Shown here: positions 1 through 9,454 of the stretch, one piece after another
Layout of the letters: each line of letters opens with the position of its first letter
Numbering within the stretch: the stretch's first letter is position 1
From: an uncultured Paracoccaceae bacterium
GTDB taxonomy: Bacteria > Pseudomonadota > Alphaproteobacteria > Rhodobacterales > Rhodobacteraceae
Direction: 5' to 3'
NCBI GenBank assembly: GCA_947497065.1
Contig: CANMEQ010000010.1
Span: forward strand, 1-40,902
DNA: 40,902 bases
The notes under the pieces: generated by a model
Told to the model about the DNA's origin: nothing
What the model saw: only the letters and a program-made list of their open reading frames with translations
Databases searched by the model: none
Made by a program: the position numbers and the translations under genes

Positions 1-1555
1 TGCCGTCTAGGGTATTTGCATCGGAGGAACCGACGATCACGTCGTCTTCTGTTCCCCCTTGAACATTTTCGATACCGATTAGGGTGTCGGTATCACCGAA
101 GCCATCTTGTGCGATGCCGGCAGCAAGATTCACAAAAACCGCGCTATCACCCGATGCGCGCCACGTATCAACGCCGCCGCCTCCATCGATGCTGTCCTCG
201 CCGGCGTTTCCATCGAGCGTGTCATCGCCTGTCAGCCCTTCAAGTCGGTCGTTTGCGCTTGTCCCAATCAATGTATTGTTCTGTGAATCGCCGGAAATAA
301 CGACCTGAGTTTCAACGATTTCAAAATTCGCCGCCTGCAAAGCTTCGTCACTTTGACTGTCGTGGAATACCAATACACTTGTTCCATCGCTGAAGGTCAG
401 TTCGGACGCATTGGAAAATGGTTGCGTTAAAGCCGCTTCTGCGTCCTCCGGTGTTTGGAAGTTTGACCCCTCAAGGCTTAGCTTTTCTGTTGCTAGGTCA
501 AATCCTGAAATTGTGACTGCACCGCCACCAGCTTGGATGATGTATTGGTCGATGCCGCCCTGCCCGAACAGGAGATCTTCTCCAAAACCAGCAAAAAATG
601 TATCATCGCCATCGCCGCCTTGAAGAAGGTCCGCGCCGGACCCGGCAAACAGCGTATCCGCACCGCCGCCTCCGAAAATCGTGTCGTCGCCGTCGCCACC
701 AAACAGAAGATCATCCCCATCGTCACCTGAGATCTGGTCATCGCCACCAAAACCATCAATGGTGTCGTCCAATAATGTGCCGAAAACAAACGCATCATCG
801 TCTTCTGTCGTGATGGGAAGAGTTTCACCTTGCGCTACAAACCCGTCAATTTCGTAGCCAATATCTGCCAATAAGGCGAGATCGAACCGGCCCGGTAACA
901 AACGAGTGCCGACGGTCAGGAAAGGATCTAGCAATACGGTATTGTTGTCAAAGCCGCTGGCCACATGACCTAAGCCGCTTTGCAATGGAATCGGGTCGCC
1001 GTCATTCAGAGCCATGGCATTGACCCCCTCGAACGCACCCGACGCCCCGATTTCGCGAAAAATTGGCGACGTCCCTATACCTAAGATATGAGCCATTTCA
1101 TGCAGAGCGACACTGATGAAATCAGAAGCGCCGGATGTGCCTTCGTCTAGATCAAAACTCCAATTTGAGGTGGTGTTGAACGTGATCGTGCCCACCCACG
1201 GTTCGAAATCAGTGACTGTTTCACCGCGAAAGCTGCTACTAATGCGATTAGTGTAGATATCCCCAGCAACGTTTACCGCATCATAGCCGGCATACCCAAG
1301 CGCACCATCTAGATCTGTAGCGCCCACAAATATCAAAAGGTCATCAATCGCTTCATCAAGGGTGAGCGTGACTGTGGTCGTGAGGTTTGTAGGGTTATCA
1401 AATGTTATAGTTGTTCCCGCAGGAACATCGTCAAACTCATCTTGGATTAAATCGCTCCAGATAGCGGCGGCGGCTTCTAAAGCGGCACGCCGTTCAGGGT
1501 CGTCGAAGAATCCTTCTGTGTCATACCGGAAATCTAGTGTGATATCAAAAGACAT
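1..1555 (-). CDS. RTX-repeat zinc metalloprotease, leishmanolysin-like (5' part, runs off the window)
   Basis: An open frame runs from an ATG at 1553-1555 to the window edge (518 codons, no stop). The start has a GGAG ribosome site six bases upstream and no signal peptide, as expected for a type I secreted protein. Residues 152-156 read HEMAH, the zinc-binding HExxH motif. The usual metzincin third histidine at +11 is a threonine, but His197 in a GHVASG context, followed by a LALLADIGYE segment, fits the leishmanolysin-like (M8) layout in which the third ligand lies further downstream. Glycine/aspartate-rich calcium-binding nonapeptides (GGxGxDxxx) occur at about 255-331 and again from about 420 to the edge. 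It is probably a secreted protease. Its substrate is unknown and its secretion signal lies outside the window. Confidence 0.85.
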   Translation of the reverse strand, partial: MSFDITLDFRYDTEGFFDDPERRAALEAAAAIWSDLIQDEFDDVPAGTTITFDNPTNLTTTVTLTLDEAIDDLLIFVGATDLDGALGYAGYDAVNVAGDIYTNRISSSFRGETVTDFEPWVGTITFNTTSNWSFDLDEGTSGASDFISVALHEMAHILGIGTSPIFREIGASGAFEGVNAMALNDGDPIPLQSGLGHVASGFDNNTVLLDPFLTVGTRLLPGRFDLALLADIGYEIDGFVAQGETLPITTEDDDAFVFGTLLDDTIDGFGGDDQISGDDGDDLLFGGDGDDTIFGGGGADTLFAGSGADLLQGGDGDDTFFAGFGEDLLFGQGGIDQYIIQAGGGAVTISGFDLATEKLSLEGSNFQTPEDAEAALTQPFSNASELTFSDGTSVLVFHDSQSDEALQAANFEIVETQVVISGDSQNNTLIGTSANDRLEGLTGDDTLDGNAGEDSIDGGGGVDTWRASGDSAVFVNLAAGIAQDGFGDTDTLIGIENVQGGTEDDVIVGSSDANTLDG

Positions 1556-1626
1556 AGAAAGCTCCAATTCCAAACGTTCGGCACGAGGTACACATATATC
1601 GCACGTGCGCGCGGTTTAGCCAACGA

Positions 1627-3165
1627 TCATGTGTCTCCAAAGCGTGTTGTTGCGATGATTTTGTGTGAAGCCGCGTTGCTAACCTGGTATGCTACCACTG
1701 CATTTTTGGTGTCAGATAACCCCATTATCTGAGCAAGTTCGACTGCTCGGTGATCAAAAGTGTGGGCTTCTAACACGATTTTTCTCGCGCGTGCGGCACG
1801 CGCGAGCCATGCGTCCGGATTTTGCAGGCAATCGTTGATTTTGCTGGTAAAGTCCTCGGCCTCGTTTGCTTGTGAAATGGTGTCACCGAAGACGTCTTCC
1901 AACCCGGCAACTGGATCGGTCAAAATCGGAGTTCCCGTTGCAGACCCGTCAAACAACCGGTTGGACAAAAATCCATTGCCTCTCATGCTGTCCCAATGGT
2001 CGTTCAACAATAACAGATGTTTTCCATAATATTCTGCAAGGTCTGTATTTGCGACGGACTGTGCACGTACCGATCCATGAGGCAGAATTCCCTCCCAGCC
2101 GCCACCGTATAACTCAAGCGGGACGTTTTTTTGAATGCACCACTTCACCATCGTACGGTACTCGCGCCGAGAATTACCAACAAACAGGCAGGCGTGCATA
2201 CGCGCATCATTCTGTACGTGCGCCCCGAACAAGCGGGCATCTGTAGCCTGATGCAATACACGGGCCTCCGCAAGCCCAGCCTCGCGGAGGGCTCGGGCAT
2301 AGATATCAGACGCGACGGCGACATGGTCGTATCCGGAAAATTCCGCATCCGGAATGCGATCAGGATGGGAAATCATCCACATCATATTGATTTTGCCAGG
2401 ATCAAGTTTTAGCCGGTGCCGCCCGCGAATTGTTAGGTCGATGTCTGAATTATTACTTGCAGAATACCAGCTGTCTTGCGTGTCGACACGGGCCTGTAGC
2501 CCGATTTTGGCAAAGGATGCGGCTAGAGAATTTGCGAAATGATAGTCGCCCCAAAGCGGAGCCTCTTTGAGGTTCGGCGTTGAAATTTTAATCGCAATAA
2601 GTGGCTCTGATCGCGACATATGCTGCACGTGTGCAGGGGCCGGCCAGCCTAGTCCAGCACCAACAGAAACGCGCCCTTCTTGCAAAACGAAGTCGCTCCC
2701 CGAGATCACAACAAACAATCGTTCAACACGCACTGCATGGCTATAGCTTGCAGGTAGTTTCAAGGTAAACAGCTCTGGCGTAGACGTATCGGGTTGTGTG
2801 ACTGCGCAACCGACTATCGTGCCATCAGTTGAAAGGGCAACCACTGTAACAGGGCTGTCAGGGCTCAGGTCATCCCGCGCCCAGCCAACTATTTGCCCGC
2901 TGTTATACGATGTGACCCGCCCAGCCCAATTTCCGAGCCGGACTGCGGACCAAGATGTCTGATCATCAGCGCGTAGTTCAATTTCCTCACCCGCTTGTGG
3001 CAGATCATCAAGGTCCTGCCAACCGGTTTCACGCCTTGTTATGGAATGAACGCAGCCATCTTTTCCGCGGACATCTCGGACGGAAGGCGCCAGCTGTCCG
3101 TCGAGCAGAATTGCTGGACAGCACGATACATATTTTACGATATTTCCTGCGTCCTTAAGCACCAT
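1627..3165 (-). CDS. Glycosyltransferase, CgeB/PF13524-like GT-B, with N-terminal beta-sandwich module
   Basis: A 512-residue protein. Residues about 80-170 form a beta-rich module with the motif GQIVGWARD, which resembles the N-terminus of the next gene upstream. Residues about 190-480 look like a GT-B glycosyltransferase. The segment at about 380-428 (GNGFLSNRLFDGSATGTPIL, then GLEDVFG) is typical of the Glyco_trans_1_2 (PF13524, CgeB/YkvP) C-terminal half that binds the sugar nucleotide. Its ATG overlaps the end of the upstream gene by 11 bases and has a GAGGA ribosome site, so the two are translationally coupled. It probably adds a sugar to the surface polysaccharide or to a protein. Donor and acceptor cannot be told from sequence. 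Confidence 0.82.
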   Translation of the reverse strand: MVLKDAGNIVKYVSCCPAILLDGQLAPSVRDVRGKDGCVHSITRRETGWQDLDDLPQAGEEIELRADDQTSWSAVRLGNWAGRVTSYNSGQIVGWARDDLSPDSPVTVVALSTDGTIVGCAVTQPDTSTPELFTLKLPASYSHAVRVERLFVVISGSDFVLQEGRVSVGAGLGWPAPAHVQHMSRSEPLIAIKISTPNLKEAPLWGDYHFANSLAASFAKIGLQARVDTQDSWYSASNNSDIDLTIRGRHRLKLDPGKINMMWMISHPDRIPDAEFSGYDHVAVASDIYARALREAGLAEARVLHQATDARLFGAHVQNDARMHACLFVGNSRREYRTMVKWCIQKNVPLELYGGGWEGILPHGSVRAQSVANTDLAEYYGKHLLLLNDHWDSMRGNGFLSNRLFDGSATGTPILTDPVAGLEDVFGDTISQANEAEDFTSKINDCLQNPDAWLARAARARKIVLEAHTFDHRAVELAQIMGLSDTKNAVVAYQVSNAASHKIIATTRFGDT

Positions 3166-6100
3166 TTAGATCCTCAGTCTTTGGTGGTGCAAATTGCTGA
3201 CACCACGCAAAGTGGACCATCCGCTGGCCTGTCAATTCAGGTGCCAAGGCAATTCGGTGCACCAAATGGGCCCGCTCTGACAGTTGTGTCATTTTCTTTG
3301 CGTCTTTGAACAGTTTTGGAATTTTGTCAAAAATCCATTCTGGAGCGTTTGATGTTAAGCCATAGGCCGCCCGAGCGTCGACCCATTGGTTTGCGAAGCT
3401 TTCCGGATCTTTGTCTGTAGGAATTGCCACTGGTACGGCATTGCCCATAGAAGTATTTAGCAAGGCAAATTGCCATGGAGAAATTTCATCAAGCGAGCGG
3501 CCCATGACCAAAACGAGTGAGACATCGGAGATCTCTGCGGGCAAATGGGGCATGTCCGTTTCTATTTCGTTTGTGCCGGACGCAGTGACATGGGTCCATC
3601 CTGGCTGATTATGGGAAGGTGGGACCAAAGCTTCAAAACCTGCATCTCTGAGCGGCGTAACCCAACGTGTATCTTGAGCGTCAATATTGTGGCCCAAAAT
3701 CAAAATGGGGCCGTCGGTTTTATGAGGCATTGGGTGCGTTGCGACCTGGGCAGGGTCAAGTGTCAAAGCTCCTAAAGGAAACGCTGCTTTTGGTCCGCTA
3801 AGTGGCTCCAGCCAAGTTCCAGTCGAGCGACTGGTCGCTCTAAAAGTGCGGTTTGGGTCTAAGTTGTGCAATTGCCGTATTGTCCGATCGTCTAAGCCGG
3901 ACACCAAAACCGGCGCGGCTCCGAAATCTAACAATTCTGTATCCAACGCGCGCACGTCTGTTACGCGTCGATAACGATCAATACCGGGCATGTTGTGTGC
4001 AATATCTGGCCCGCCAATCTGAACCAGATCAATGGTTCCAAGTTCAGTAGTCATGTGGGCAAGCGCAGTCGACGTCGCAATGGCTTCGGCACTTGCGCCG
4101 CATATCATGGTAACACGTGACGGTGCGGGCCACTCCACGTTCAGTACCTCATGTGCGCCTGCAAGGCGGGCTTGAGTTTTCCCATTTACAGTATCTTGCG
4201 CCCCAGACCCCTGTTGCGTGTGCGTCACCTGTCCCCATGCCAAATTACGCCGGTAAAAAACGCCTATCCGATTTACAAATTTGGCGCCAAAAATAGAGGT
4301 GTATCGCAACACCAAATCCCAGTCTTGCAAACGTGGCAAAGCACCGTCAAATCCGCCAAGCCAATCTAAAACTCGCCGGTGGTGAACAATGGTGTTTAAA
4401 TCCATAAAGTTCTTATTGGACAATTGGATTGGACGAAAACCGGGGGCTGAAATACCGCTCAATTTCACGGTTGCGCCCTGTGTTTCGGTATCAAGGTATG
4501 CCGAATATGCTATTGGAACGCCTGGCGTTCCAATTAATTGCCGCAACATCACATCGAGGAACAAGGGGTGCCACATGTTGTCGCTGTCCAGATAGGCAAT
4601 GTACTCACCCTGTGCCTGACGGAGCCCGTGGTTGCGGGCCCCTGCCCCGTTCGATTTCTGAAACCGCATATATTTGATACGGCTGTCGTTAAACCCGCGC
4701 ACAACATCTGCGGTTCGATCCTCGCTTGCGTCATCACAGATCAAAAGTTCCCAATTGGGATAGCTCTGTTCAATCACACTTTGGATGGCTTCCCCGATTG
4801 TAAACGCGCGGTTCCAGCTGGGCATGATAATGCTGACCAACGGTTGACGCGTCATCACAACTTGAGAAACCTCTTGTCGTGATGCCCGTTCATCATTGTC
4901 TAGTTTTGCCAGCTCCTTGGGCGCCAATTTAAGGCGCGCTAACCATGCTGCAAAAATGCTTTCCGATGGGTCGCACCAAAGTGAAACCGGTGGCAAGTTA
5001 GTCGTCGCTAAGGGGGGCGACGTCGAGCGGCCGGTGGGTATTGCACGACCGCTCATCGACCCCAAAGCACCAGCACCCAACACTAGTTCTAACGCGAAGG
5101 CGCATGGCAATTGGCCGCGCGCTACCGCATCTGCGACACCGGGGTTCAAAGCGCAGGCTGCGGCATTGTCGAAGGTTGGTCCGGGTGCGATACCAGCAGC
5201 AGCGCCCCGATCACACCACGCGTCAAACACGTTTTCAGATTCGTTTAGATTTAGCTGTGCAGCGACCCATTGTGGCTCAAACCGGTCATCTGGTGACGTA
5301 GTGAAGGCGTCAAATGCAGTTCGGGCCCGTGCAAGCAGGTCCGGCGCAAGTGGTATCGTGTCCAACTCCAGGTGAGACACTTCGGCAGACCAGTCTGTAG
5401 GTGTTCCATCAGCCGCAATCGCGAACCGCCCCAAAACGTATCCTGTGTCCAGCTGCGTTGGTCGCGTTGATACGGTGAGATAGCGGGCGTCCTCAGGTAA
5501 CTGTACTAAAAATGCGCCGACCGCACCTGGCGTGGAAGTTTCATGGATGACCGCCTTGCCGTTGATTTCAATCGACAAGGAGCTTGGATCGGGTTCTCCA
5601 GAGCGATTCCGGACCAATACGTTTAACCTTCTCGGGCCGTCCAAATTTACATACAAACGCGGGCGGACTGCTTGTAAGCAAACGGAAAGCGGGTTGCCAT
5701 CTAACCCTAAATTGTCCGCCCAATGGCCCGCTCGTACATCGATGGTGTGCGTGTCATCTCCAATTAAGGCATCCGGTAAAATGTATTCAAACCCTTGCCT
5801 GTTCCCTGCACCAAACCCCGGAACTTCGCGGTTTAAAGGGATTTGAGTTGGGGTCTGCCCATTTACCGAAAGCGTGACGAAAGAGCTGCCCGTAGCCCAA
5901 CCAGATATCGCCCCTTTGCTGCGGTCAAACCATGTTACACCTTCGACCAGCGCTCCAGACAGCCCGGTAGCGGAACCACGCCCTGCAGTGCCTGCTGGAA
6001 TGTTCATGCGCCCATTGCGCAATCGCTGGCCATGTTCACCCAAGTGAACATCAACCCGATGCGCATTCCCGTCTCGCAGTCGCTTTGGTAAGGCAATATC

Positions 6101-6337
6101 AAAACCGCACCGCAGTGGCGCCCGGCGTGTTTGCGCAACGTCATCTCGTGGTAATTCCGCAGCGACATTCATCACATGCTTACCATCAATAAAAAGACCG
6201 ACGACCGCGGGCTCTCCGGATCCGCTTGGGTCAACCGCCCAACCTGCAACGCGGTCCATGTCGAAATGATCAACGTAGCCTGCACGCTCAGGCACGAATT
6301 TTGAGGCTAATTTCCGCAGCAGCGCCAAGCCTCTCAT
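3155..6337 (-). CDS. Large multidomain family 2 glycosyltransferase
   Basis: 1060 residues. The N-terminus carries at least two beta-sandwich modules (about 20-100 with VAGWAVDPSGSG, and about 130-205 with AISGWATG), then a third weaker one to about 310. A family 2 GT-A domain occupies about 499-700: it opens with VSIIMPSWNRAF, has the DDASEDRT nucleotide-binding loop, and the metal-binding DSD at 584-586. Residues about 740-1040 are reminiscent of a GT-B fold but have no motif I can name. It is the first gene of a two-gene minus-strand operon with the CgeB-like glycosyltransferase. The ribosome site is weak, and the start is chosen because the frame opens there and the N-terminal region is basic. 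It is a likely cytoplasmic polymerising or chain-extending enzyme for the polysaccharide made by this cluster. Confidence 0.85.
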   Translation of the reverse strand: MRGLALLRKLASKFVPERAGYVDHFDMDRVAGWAVDPSGSGEPAVVGLFIDGKHVMNVAAELPRDDVAQTRRAPLRCGFDIALPKRLRDGNAHRVDVHLGEHGQRLRNGRMNIPAGTAGRGSATGLSGALVEGVTWFDRSKGAISGWATGSSFVTLSVNGQTPTQIPLNREVPGFGAGNRQGFEYILPDALIGDDTHTIDVRAGHWADNLGLDGNPLSVCLQAVRPRLYVNLDGPRRLNVLVRNRSGEPDPSSLSIEINGKAVIHETSTPGAVGAFLVQLPEDARYLTVSTRPTQLDTGYVLGRFAIAADGTPTDWSAEVSHLELDTIPLAPDLLARARTAFDAFTTSPDDRFEPQWVAAQLNLNESENVFDAWCDRGAAAGIAPGPTFDNAAACALNPGVADAVARGQLPCAFALELVLGAGALGSMSGRAIPTGRSTSPPLATTNLPPVSLWCDPSESIFAAWLARLKLAPKELAKLDNDERASRQEVSQVVMTRQPLVSIIMPSWNRAFTIGEAIQSVIEQSYPNWELLICDDASEDRTADVVRGFNDSRIKYMRFQKSNGAGARNHGLRQAQGEYIAYLDSDNMWHPLFLDVMLRQLIGTPGVPIAYSAYLDTETQGATVKLSGISAPGFRPIQLSNKNFMDLNTIVHHRRVLDWLGGFDGALPRLQDWDLVLRYTSIFGAKFVNRIGVFYRRNLAWGQVTHTQQGSGAQDTVNGKTQARLAGAHEVLNVEWPAPSRVTMICGASAEAIATSTALAHMTTELGTIDLVQIGGPDIAHNMPGIDRYRRVTDVRALDTELLDFGAAPVLVSGLDDRTIRQLHNLDPNRTFRATSRSTGTWLEPLSGPKAAFPLGALTLDPAQVATHPMPHKTDGPILILGHNIDAQDTRWVTPLRDAGFEALVPPSHNQPGWTHVTASGTNEIETDMPHLPAEISDVSLVLVMGRSLDEISPWQFALLNTSMGNAVPVAIPTDKDPESFANQWVDARAAYGLTSNAPEWIFDKIPKLFKDAKKMTQLSERAHLVHRIALAPELTGQRMVHFAWCQQFAPPKTEDLNGA

Positions 6338-6724
6338 TTGATTGCGCCAATCGTTTGTTTAGCCGACATCGCGAAGCAATCAAAGGAGTTATTCATATAT
6401 CCAAGTCTCATTTATAAAGGCATTGTTCAAAGCCCCAACAAATGGGACATGTTGCACTGTAAAGCAATCGTTTACTCGTTGGGCGGATACGAAACAAGCT
6501 AGTCTGCAAACCTGACAGCGTCATTCATCTGAGGATGTTTCGAAGGTAGATTATATATTTGCGTTGAAGAAACCCGATACTGAGTTGAGGTGAAAATAGA
6601 ACCGTTTGCCGCTATGCCAAACTGTCAGCGCAATTTTTGAGGACTGTTTTTGTTAAGAGAAAATGACCAAACCGATTGCCAAGGAAACGGGTTGAGCGCT
6701 AAAGTTGCGTCGGAAGGTAAACAC
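6338..6724. other. Intergenic region between divergent glycosyltransferase operons
   Basis: About 390 bases between the minus-strand glycosyltransferase start and the plus-strand small ORF. It must hold promoters for both directions. It is moderately AT-rich, with a run such as tagattatatatttg near 6547-6561. I see no convincing operator, RNA gene or terminator. Confidence 0.4.
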
Positions 6725-6847
6725 ATGATAAACGTCTTGAAGAGTAAAAATGCCTTTCCTGCCTGCTTGTCTCGGTCCGCGGACGACGATCCTGATTTTG
6801 CTGCCTTTCTGACAGATTACGTCCTTTCTGAAGTGGACCTCAAATAG
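6725..6847 (+). CDS. Possible 40-residue small protein ahead of a glycosyltransferase
   Basis: An ATG at 6725 is preceded by a good ribosome site (GGAAGG, seven bases upstream). It opens a 40-codon frame ending in TAG at 6845-6847, four bases before the ATG of the next glycosyltransferase. The product begins MINVLKSKNAFPA and has an acidic second half (DDDPDF, EVDLK). The position and spacing suggest translational coupling, or a leader for the downstream gene. No family is recognised. It could be a chance frame; the good ribosome site and the near-abutting stop are the only evidence. Confidence 0.4.
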   Translation: MINVLKSKNAFPACLSRSADDDPDFAAFLTDYVLSEVDLK

Positions 6848-6851
6848 AGCG

Positions 6852-9383
6852 ATGTTGGTGATTTTTCGTCGCATTAAAGGTCTCTATGACCGATACGTCT
6901 TTGCAAACAGCGGTGTTGCTGGCGCGACAGGCCGCATTCGTACGGCAAGCGGCCAATCGGTTGGTGAAGTCACCAGCCTTGACCGTGATCAAATGCGCGT
7001 GCGCGTCGCAGGTTCTATATCCGCAAAATCTGTGAAACTTGTCTGCGGAGCACATAGCGTGCTTGCATCTCGCCCGCCAGGAATGGATGTATCAATCCCA
7101 CTTTCATTTGACATGGTTGTCCCGACCGACGGCAATGCTCGGCCTGAGTTGCGCTGGTCGACCTACGCCGCTGAGCAAACGAAGCCTCTGCTGTTTCCGG
7201 GCCCCTTGCGGAGACAGATTGCAGACATAACAAGCTTTGCGTGGTCTTGCATAAAGCTCGTTCCCGCATTCTGGGGCTGGCGGCGCACGCATGATCCAAA
7301 ATATCGTGGTATCGTAAAGCGGGGCCTTGGTTTGGACCGCGATGGCGATGCACATCCCCTGGTTCGCCAGTGCTTACCACTGGAAACACCATCATTGGCA
7401 AATAACAGCCCGCAACCAGCCGAAATTACCATCATTCTTCCTGTCCACAATGGTTTTGACGTTCTTAACCTTTGCCTCCAACGTGTCGCTAAGAATACAG
7501 ATTTGCCGTGGCACCTTATTGCAATCGATGACGCTTCTACAGACAGCAGGATCAGACCCCACCTGGAAACCTTTGCCACTCAAATTGGAACCGATGATGC
7601 TGTGAATGGCCGTTTGACGCTTCTTTACTCTGACACCAATCTTGGCTTCATTGGCGCAGTAAACAAGGGGTTAGAAACCGCAGGCATCACCCCTGGTCAC
7701 GCACCTGGCGTTCCCGTCATATTATTGAACACTGATGCATTCGTACCTGCGCGTTGGGCCAGCCGATTGACTGCCCCACTCGCCGACCCAACAGTCGCAT
7801 CTGTCACGCCGATGTCTAATGATGCAGAAATTACCACTGCCCCTGTGATCTGCCAACGCACGCCTCTCGCCATCGGCGCCGCTGACCACCTCGATGCGAT
7901 TGCCCAACAACTCACCACAGAATGGGCGACTGCCGATATGCCCACGGGCGTCGGGTTCTGCATGGCCCTATCGCCAATATTTCTAGCACAAATTCCCCGC
8001 ATCGATACCGCATTTGGTCGCGGGTACGGTGAGGAAGTAGATTGGTGTCAAAAAGCGCGCACTTTGGGCGGACGTCACGTGGGTTTGGGGTCGCTTTTCG
8101 TCGAACACAGAGGGGGCGCAAGCTTTGGTTCCGCGGCGAAAGCAAGACTTATCGCTCAAAACGGCGCTTTGATTTCGCAGCGATATCCCTCCTATGACCT
8201 CGATGTTGCACGCTTCATCGCGACCGACCCCTTAGCCACGCCCCGTCTCGCACTTGCTCTCGCTTGGGCTGGAATAACGCGCGAAGACGTTCCTGTCTAT
8301 TTGGCCCACGATATGGGCGGCGGCGCCGAACACTGGTTGAAACAGCGTATTCAAATCGATGCGTCAAACGGCTTGGCGTCGGTTGTCTTGCGCGTCGGGG
8401 GCTCCTTTCGATGGCAACTAGAAGTGCACGCGCAGGATCGAACAACCGAAAAACCCGCCACTACCGCTGTAGGCACAATGGACATTGACGCGATCGCATG
8501 GCTACTCAGTCTGTTGCCCTCACGAATCCTGATTTACTCTTGCGGCGTCGGCGACCCTGATCCGGCCACGCTACCAGATACGCTTTTGTCGCTATTGTCG
8601 TCAAATGACCGGCTCGAAGTTCTTTTTCACGATTGGTTTCCCATCTCACCGTCCTACACCTTGCTCGACGATGATGGTGTGTACCGTGGTCCTGTCACGG
8701 CAGCACGCACCAACTCAGCGCACCAAACCCGAAGAGCCGATGGCAAGCCGGTTTCCCTTATGGACTGGCAGGAAAGCTGGGGTCGTCTTTTGGAACGCGC
8801 TGAAAAAATTCGCGTGTTCTCCGCCGATGGACTTACCCAAGTGACGACAACTTGGCCCCACATCACACCCGATAGAATTCATGTGGCAAGCCACGATATC
8901 AGCAACCTTACCTCGCTCGCTGCTAGCCCAAAGCCTTTGAACAATTCATCTATTGTTATCGGCGTGCTCGGCAACTTAAACGAGCACAAAGGCGTAAAAG
9001 TCGTAGCTGATCTTTCGCGCAAACTTTATAAATGCAAGAGCAGTGCCAAAATTGTTGTAATCGGAAACGTTGATCCAGCACACCCCTTGCCCACACATGT
9101 CCAAGTTCACGGGGCATATTCAGTTCCCGAAATTCCGAACCTTATAGCCACCTATGGTATTTCGCATTGGCTAATCCCGTCGATCTGGCCTGAAACGTTT
9201 TCATATACTACACAAGAGGCGCTTGCGACGGGCTTGCCAGTCTATGCATTTGACCTAGGCGCCCAAGGCGCCGCTGTGGAGGCGGCACAAAATGGGCAAA
9301 CGTTGCATTTCTCGCCTGACACTGACCCAAGCACATCGATCTTCAAAGTGATCGAAACTTTAACCGCGGTGGCTAGCCATTAG
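6852..9383 (+). CDS. Bifunctional glycosyltransferase: family 2 (GT-A) plus family 4 (GT-B) domains
   Basis: 843 residues. After a short beta-rich N-terminus, residues about 191-420 form a family 2 domain: ITIILPVHNG at its start, the DDASTDS loop, LNTDAF (292-297) in place of a strict DxD, and GYGEEVDW (391-398) as the acceptor-side acidic motif. Residues about 480-840 are a family 4 domain with VIGVLGNLNEHKG at about 702-714 and the donor-binding segment WPETFSYTTQEALATGLP at about 779-796. Two transferase domains in one chain are typical of enzymes that add two sugars in succession or alternately. It heads the plus-strand run leading into the kps export genes 71 bases downstream, so it probably builds the same polymer. 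Confidence 0.88.
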   Translation: MLVIFRRIKGLYDRYVFANSGVAGATGRIRTASGQSVGEVTSLDRDQMRVRVAGSISAKSVKLVCGAHSVLASRPPGMDVSIPLSFDMVVPTDGNARPELRWSTYAAEQTKPLLFPGPLRRQIADITSFAWSCIKLVPAFWGWRRTHDPKYRGIVKRGLGLDRDGDAHPLVRQCLPLETPSLANNSPQPAEITIILPVHNGFDVLNLCLQRVAKNTDLPWHLIAIDDASTDSRIRPHLETFATQIGTDDAVNGRLTLLYSDTNLGFIGAVNKGLETAGITPGHAPGVPVILLNTDAFVPARWASRLTAPLADPTVASVTPMSNDAEITTAPVICQRTPLAIGAADHLDAIAQQLTTEWATADMPTGVGFCMALSPIFLAQIPRIDTAFGRGYGEEVDWCQKARTLGGRHVGLGSLFVEHRGGASFGSAAKARLIAQNGALISQRYPSYDLDVARFIATDPLATPRLALALAWAGITREDVPVYLAHDMGGGAEHWLKQRIQIDASNGLASVVLRVGGSFRWQLEVHAQDRTTEKPATTAVGTMDIDAIAWLLSLLPSRILIYSCGVGDPDPATLPDTLLSLLSSNDRLEVLFHDWFPISPSYTLLDDDGVYRGPVTAARTNSAHQTRRADGKPVSLMDWQESWGRLLERAEKIRVFSADGLTQVTTTWPHITPDRIHVASHDISNLTSLAASPKPLNNSSIVIGVLGNLNEHKGVKVVADLSRKLYKCKSSAKIVVIGNVDPAHPLPTHVQVHGAYSVPEIPNLIATYGISHWLIPSIWPETFSYTTQEALATGLPVYAFDLGAQGAAVEAAQNGQTLHFSPDTDPSTSIFKVIETLTAVASH

Positions 9384-9454
9384 ATCCCGAATTTGTTAGC
9401 ACAGAAAAGCCTTTTAGCCCCTAAATTGGGGGGCCCAATCTCCCGGACACCCGT

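Noticed and set aside
4896-5375. 159-codon plus-strand frame opposite the large glycosyltransferase
   Set aside because: Lies wholly within a well supported minus-strand gene; product composition is unnatural and no start signals are seen.
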